The position numbers and the translations under genes were made by a program. DNA of 8,619 nucleotides from an uncultured Actinomycetes bacterium (GTDB lineage: Bacteria; Actinomycetota; Actinomycetes; Nanopelagicales; Nanopelagicaceae), in assembly GCA_903953805.1 (NCBI GenBank), contig CAJBLC010000156.1:1-8619 (forward strand). The letters run 5' to 3'. Each line of letters opens with the position of its first letter. The first letter of the stretch is position 1. Positions 7,219 to 8,619 of the stretch are shown here, piece after piece. Below the pieces are notes generated by a model that worked only from the letters and a program-made list of their open reading frames with translations, did no database searches and was not told the DNA's origin.

Positions 7219-7227
7219 AGGGGGGAG
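7219..7227 (+). promoter_or_regulatory. Strong Shine-Dalgarno ahead of the TTG start of sufR
   Basis: AGGGGGGAG lies 8 bases upstream of TTG 7236, a near-ideal position. It is the main evidence for starting sufR at that rare codon instead of at the in-frame GTG 7272, which has no ribosome-binding site. An in-frame stop (TAG at 7203) limits how far upstream the gene could begin. Confidence 0.6.
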
Positions 7228-7235
7228 AATTTCGA

Positions 7236-7265
7236 TTGGCAATTGGTGGTGAATTACGCAACACT
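7236..7265 (+). promoter_or_regulatory. Alternative sufR promoter inside the longest reading frame
   Basis: TTGGCA at 7236-7241 differs from the -35 consensus at one base. Eighteen bases later AACACT (7260-7265) keeps the two most conserved -10 positions (A at the second, T at the last). Initiation about 7 bases downstream would fall on the in-frame GTG at 7272, giving a leaderless transcript and a 229-residue SufR. The -10 box is weak because it lacks the first T, so this is a competing model rather than a firm call. Confidence 0.33.
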
Positions 7266-7961
7266 TCTGTTGTGAAAAAGAACGAGCCTGATGAGCGTAC
7301 GCGCGACTTGGTTGCTCGGGCTATCCTCGAAGGCGGACCAGCCAGCGCTGCCCTCCTCGCTGAGAAGCTCGCGATTACTCCAGCTGGAATTCGCCGCCAT
7401 CTCGACTCGCTGATCGCTGAACGAATTCTGACCTCACGCGACCCCTATCAGAGTGAAGTCCCTGGGGGACGTGGACGACCAGCCAAAGTCTTCTTGATGA
7501 CAGATCATGGCCGGGAGAAATTTGAACACTCTTATGATGATCTCGCAGTATCTGCACTCAAATTTATTGCGGCGCAGAGCAAGCATGGCTCCGTGAAGGC
7601 ATTCGCCGATCAACGAGCCGCTGAGATTGAGAATCGAGCGAAGGCTTCAGTAGATCAGGCAGAAGGAATTTCAGCAAAGAGCAAGGTCCTTGCAGAGTTT
7701 CTCTCTCGTGAAGGATATGCATCAACCGTCTCTTCGACTCCGATCGGCGAGCAACTCTGTCAACACCATTGCCCAGTTGCACATGTTGCATCAGCTTTTC
7801 CCGAACTCTGTGAGGCTGAGACTCAATCACTTTCTCGCTTACTCGGAACGCACGTTCAACGGTTAGCAACGATCGCTCATGGCGATGGCGTCTGCACAAC
7901 TTTTATTCCTCATACTCAAGAGAACCACAATGAAAAATCAACCATAGGAGCAGGCGCATGA
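7236..7961 (+). CDS. sufR: SufR-type Fe-S-sensing transcriptional regulator of the suf operon
   Basis: SufR is a DNA-binding repressor that holds an Fe-S cluster and represses the suf operon when clusters are plentiful. In the 241-residue form a winged helix-turn-helix spans about residues 22-90. The recognition helix is ITPAGIRRHLDSLI (47-60) and the wing is GGRGRPAKVFLMT. The C-terminal region has the family cysteine set Cys175, Cys179, Cys192 and Cys220, in LCQHHCPV, ELCEAE and GDGVCTT. The conserved GTHVQRLATIAHGDGVC stretch is diagnostic. The TTG start at 7236 is supported by a strong Shine-Dalgarno. GTG at 7272 (codon 13) would still keep the whole DNA-binding domain and is a serious alternative. 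The gene is divergent from ctaA, and its stop overlaps the sufB start as ATGA. A matching SufR palindrome at 7259-7275 indicates autoregulation. Confidence 0.92.
   Translation: MAIGGELRNTSVVKKNEPDERTRDLVARAILEGGPASAALLAEKLAITPAGIRRHLDSLIAERILTSRDPYQSEVPGGRGRPAKVFLMTDHGREKFEHSYDDLAVSALKFIAAQSKHGSVKAFADQRAAEIENRAKASVDQAEGISAKSKVLAEFLSREGYASTVSSTPIGEQLCQHHCPVAHVASAFPELCEAETQSLSRLLGTHVQRLATIAHGDGVCTTFIPHTQENHNEKSTIGAGA
7259..7275. promoter_or_regulatory. SufR operator palindrome
   Basis: CAAC at 7259-7262 and GTTG at 7269-7272 form a perfect inverted repeat with a 6-base gap, matching the CAAC-N6-GTTG site known for cyanobacterial SufR. The same bases contain ACACT (7261-7265) and TGTGA (7271-7275) with a 5-base gap, the form reported for mycobacterial SufR. 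Both motifs are recalled from the literature, not looked up. The site sits at the start of the gene for its expected binding protein. It lies within codons 8-14 of the longest sufR frame, or over the -10 region if sufR starts at GTG 7272. Confidence 0.75.
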
Positions 7962-8619
7962 GCAGTGATCTAACAGCTCGTATCGAAATGGCGAACCCAG
8001 AACTTGAGGGTATCGGCAATTATGAATACGGATGGTCCGATAAGGATGTCGCAGGCGATACTGCAAAGCGTGGTCTCAATGAAGATGTTGTTCGAGATAT
8101 CTCATCAAAGAAGAGCGAACCTCAATGGATGCTCGATCTTCGCCTCAAGGGTCTCGCGCTCTTTGATAAGAAGCCAATGCCTACCTGGGGATCTGACCTC
8201 ACGGGCATCTTCTTCGACACCATTAAGTATTTTGTGCGCTCAACGGAGAAGCAGGCAACTTCATGGGAAGACCTTCCTGAAGATATTAAGAATACGTATG
8301 ACCGACTTGGTATTCCCGATGCTGAGAAGAACCGTCTCGTAGCTGGCGTTGCCGCACAGTATGAGTCAGAGGTTGTTTATCACTCTATCCGTGAAGATCT
8401 CGAGAAGCTTGGCGTCATCTTCGTGGATACCGACAGCGGTCTGCGCGAGCATGAGGAACTCTTCAAGGAGTACTTCGGAACTGTTATTCCTGTAGGCGAC
8501 AACAAATTTGCTGCCCTCAATACCTCAGTGTGGTCCGGCGGATCATTTATCTATGTTCCTAAGGGCGTGCACGTAGATATTCCACTTCAGGCTTACTTCC
8601 GTATCAACACCGAGAATAT
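7958..8619 (+). CDS. sufB: Fe-S cluster assembly scaffold SufB, N-terminal part (cut by window end)
   Basis: SufB forms the SufBC2D complex with SufC and SufD and is the scaffold on which Fe-S clusters are built. The frame opens with MSSDLTARIEMANPELEGIG and stays open to the window end, giving 220 codons of a protein normally about 470-480 residues long. Diagnostic family stretches are SEPQWMLDLRLKGL (about residues 53-66), a long alpha-helical N-terminal region including VVYHSIREDLEKLGV, and KFAALNTSVWSGGSFIYVP (from about residue 185), which begins the beta-helix core. The catalytic cysteine lies in the missing part. ATG 7958 overlaps the sufR stop by four bases (ATGA) and has AGGAG at 7946-7950, 7 bases upstream, so translation is coupled to the repressor. 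sufD, sufC and sufS are expected downstream. Confidence 0.96.
   Translation, partial: MSSDLTARIEMANPELEGIGNYEYGWSDKDVAGDTAKRGLNEDVVRDISSKKSEPQWMLDLRLKGLALFDKKPMPTWGSDLTGIFFDTIKYFVRSTEKQATSWEDLPEDIKNTYDRLGIPDAEKNRLVAGVAAQYESEVVYHSIREDLEKLGVIFVDTDSGLREHEELFKEYFGTVIPVGDNKFAALNTSVWSGGSFIYVPKGVHVDIPLQAYFRINTEN

Noticed and set aside
8004..8342. A 112-codon frame on the + strand.
   Set aside because: It lies wholly inside sufB in another frame, and the sufB frame is confirmed by family motifs throughout.
1..8619. Mobile elements, CRISPR arrays, tRNA or rRNA genes, phage or toxin-antitoxin genes.
   Set aside because: I saw no repeat arrays, transposase motifs, cloverleaf-like segments or unexplained coding gaps; nearly all bases belong to recognised housekeeping genes.

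Overview
The window looks like housekeeping sequence from a compact actinobacterial chromosome. Three things point to Actinobacteria: an RbpA-type RNA polymerase-binding protein, a SufR-type regulator leading a suf operon, and the conserved neighbourhood tpiA-secG ... tal-tkt ... ctaA ... sufR-sufB. The order resembles the Mycobacterium Rv1438-Rv1461 region with many genes removed. Base composition is moderate, and nearly all gene junctions are overlaps or a few bases. This suggests a streamlined lineage such as planktonic freshwater Actinobacteria (Nanopelagicales/acI or similar); that placement is inference, not proof.

Layout. Positions 41-1492 (+ strand) hold tpiA, secG and rbpA, covering glycolysis, protein export and transcription initiation. 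A single bidirectional intrinsic terminator at 1504-1540 separates this block from a convergent operon. That operon, on the - strand from 7192 down to 1549, is ctaA (heme A synthase), tkt, tal and pgi. tkt, tal and pgi are 2 bp apart or overlap by 1 bp, so the non-oxidative pentose phosphate branch and the hexose-phosphate isomerase are made together. The genes that often sit in this neighbourhood in larger actinobacteria (zwf-opcA-pgl, and ctaB between tkt and ctaA) are not here.

From 7236 onward (+ strand), divergent from ctaA across 43 bp, lie sufR (Fe-S-sensing repressor) and sufB (Fe-S scaffold, cut by the window end). They are linked by an ATGA overlap. A palindrome at 7259-7275 matches both the cyanobacterial SufR site (CAAC-N6-GTTG) and the mycobacterial one (ACACT-N5-TGTGA), as I remember those motifs. 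It lies inside the 5' end of the longest sufR reading frame. This raises the question of whether sufR starts at TTG 7236 with a strong Shine-Dalgarno, or as a leaderless GTG at 7272 with the operator on its promoter.

I see no mobile element, CRISPR array, tRNA, rRNA or phage gene, and no stretch over 300 bases without a gene. I also do not see a wholly new system. The points most worth following are the sufR operator and start architecture, and the compaction of the pentose phosphate and heme A loci.
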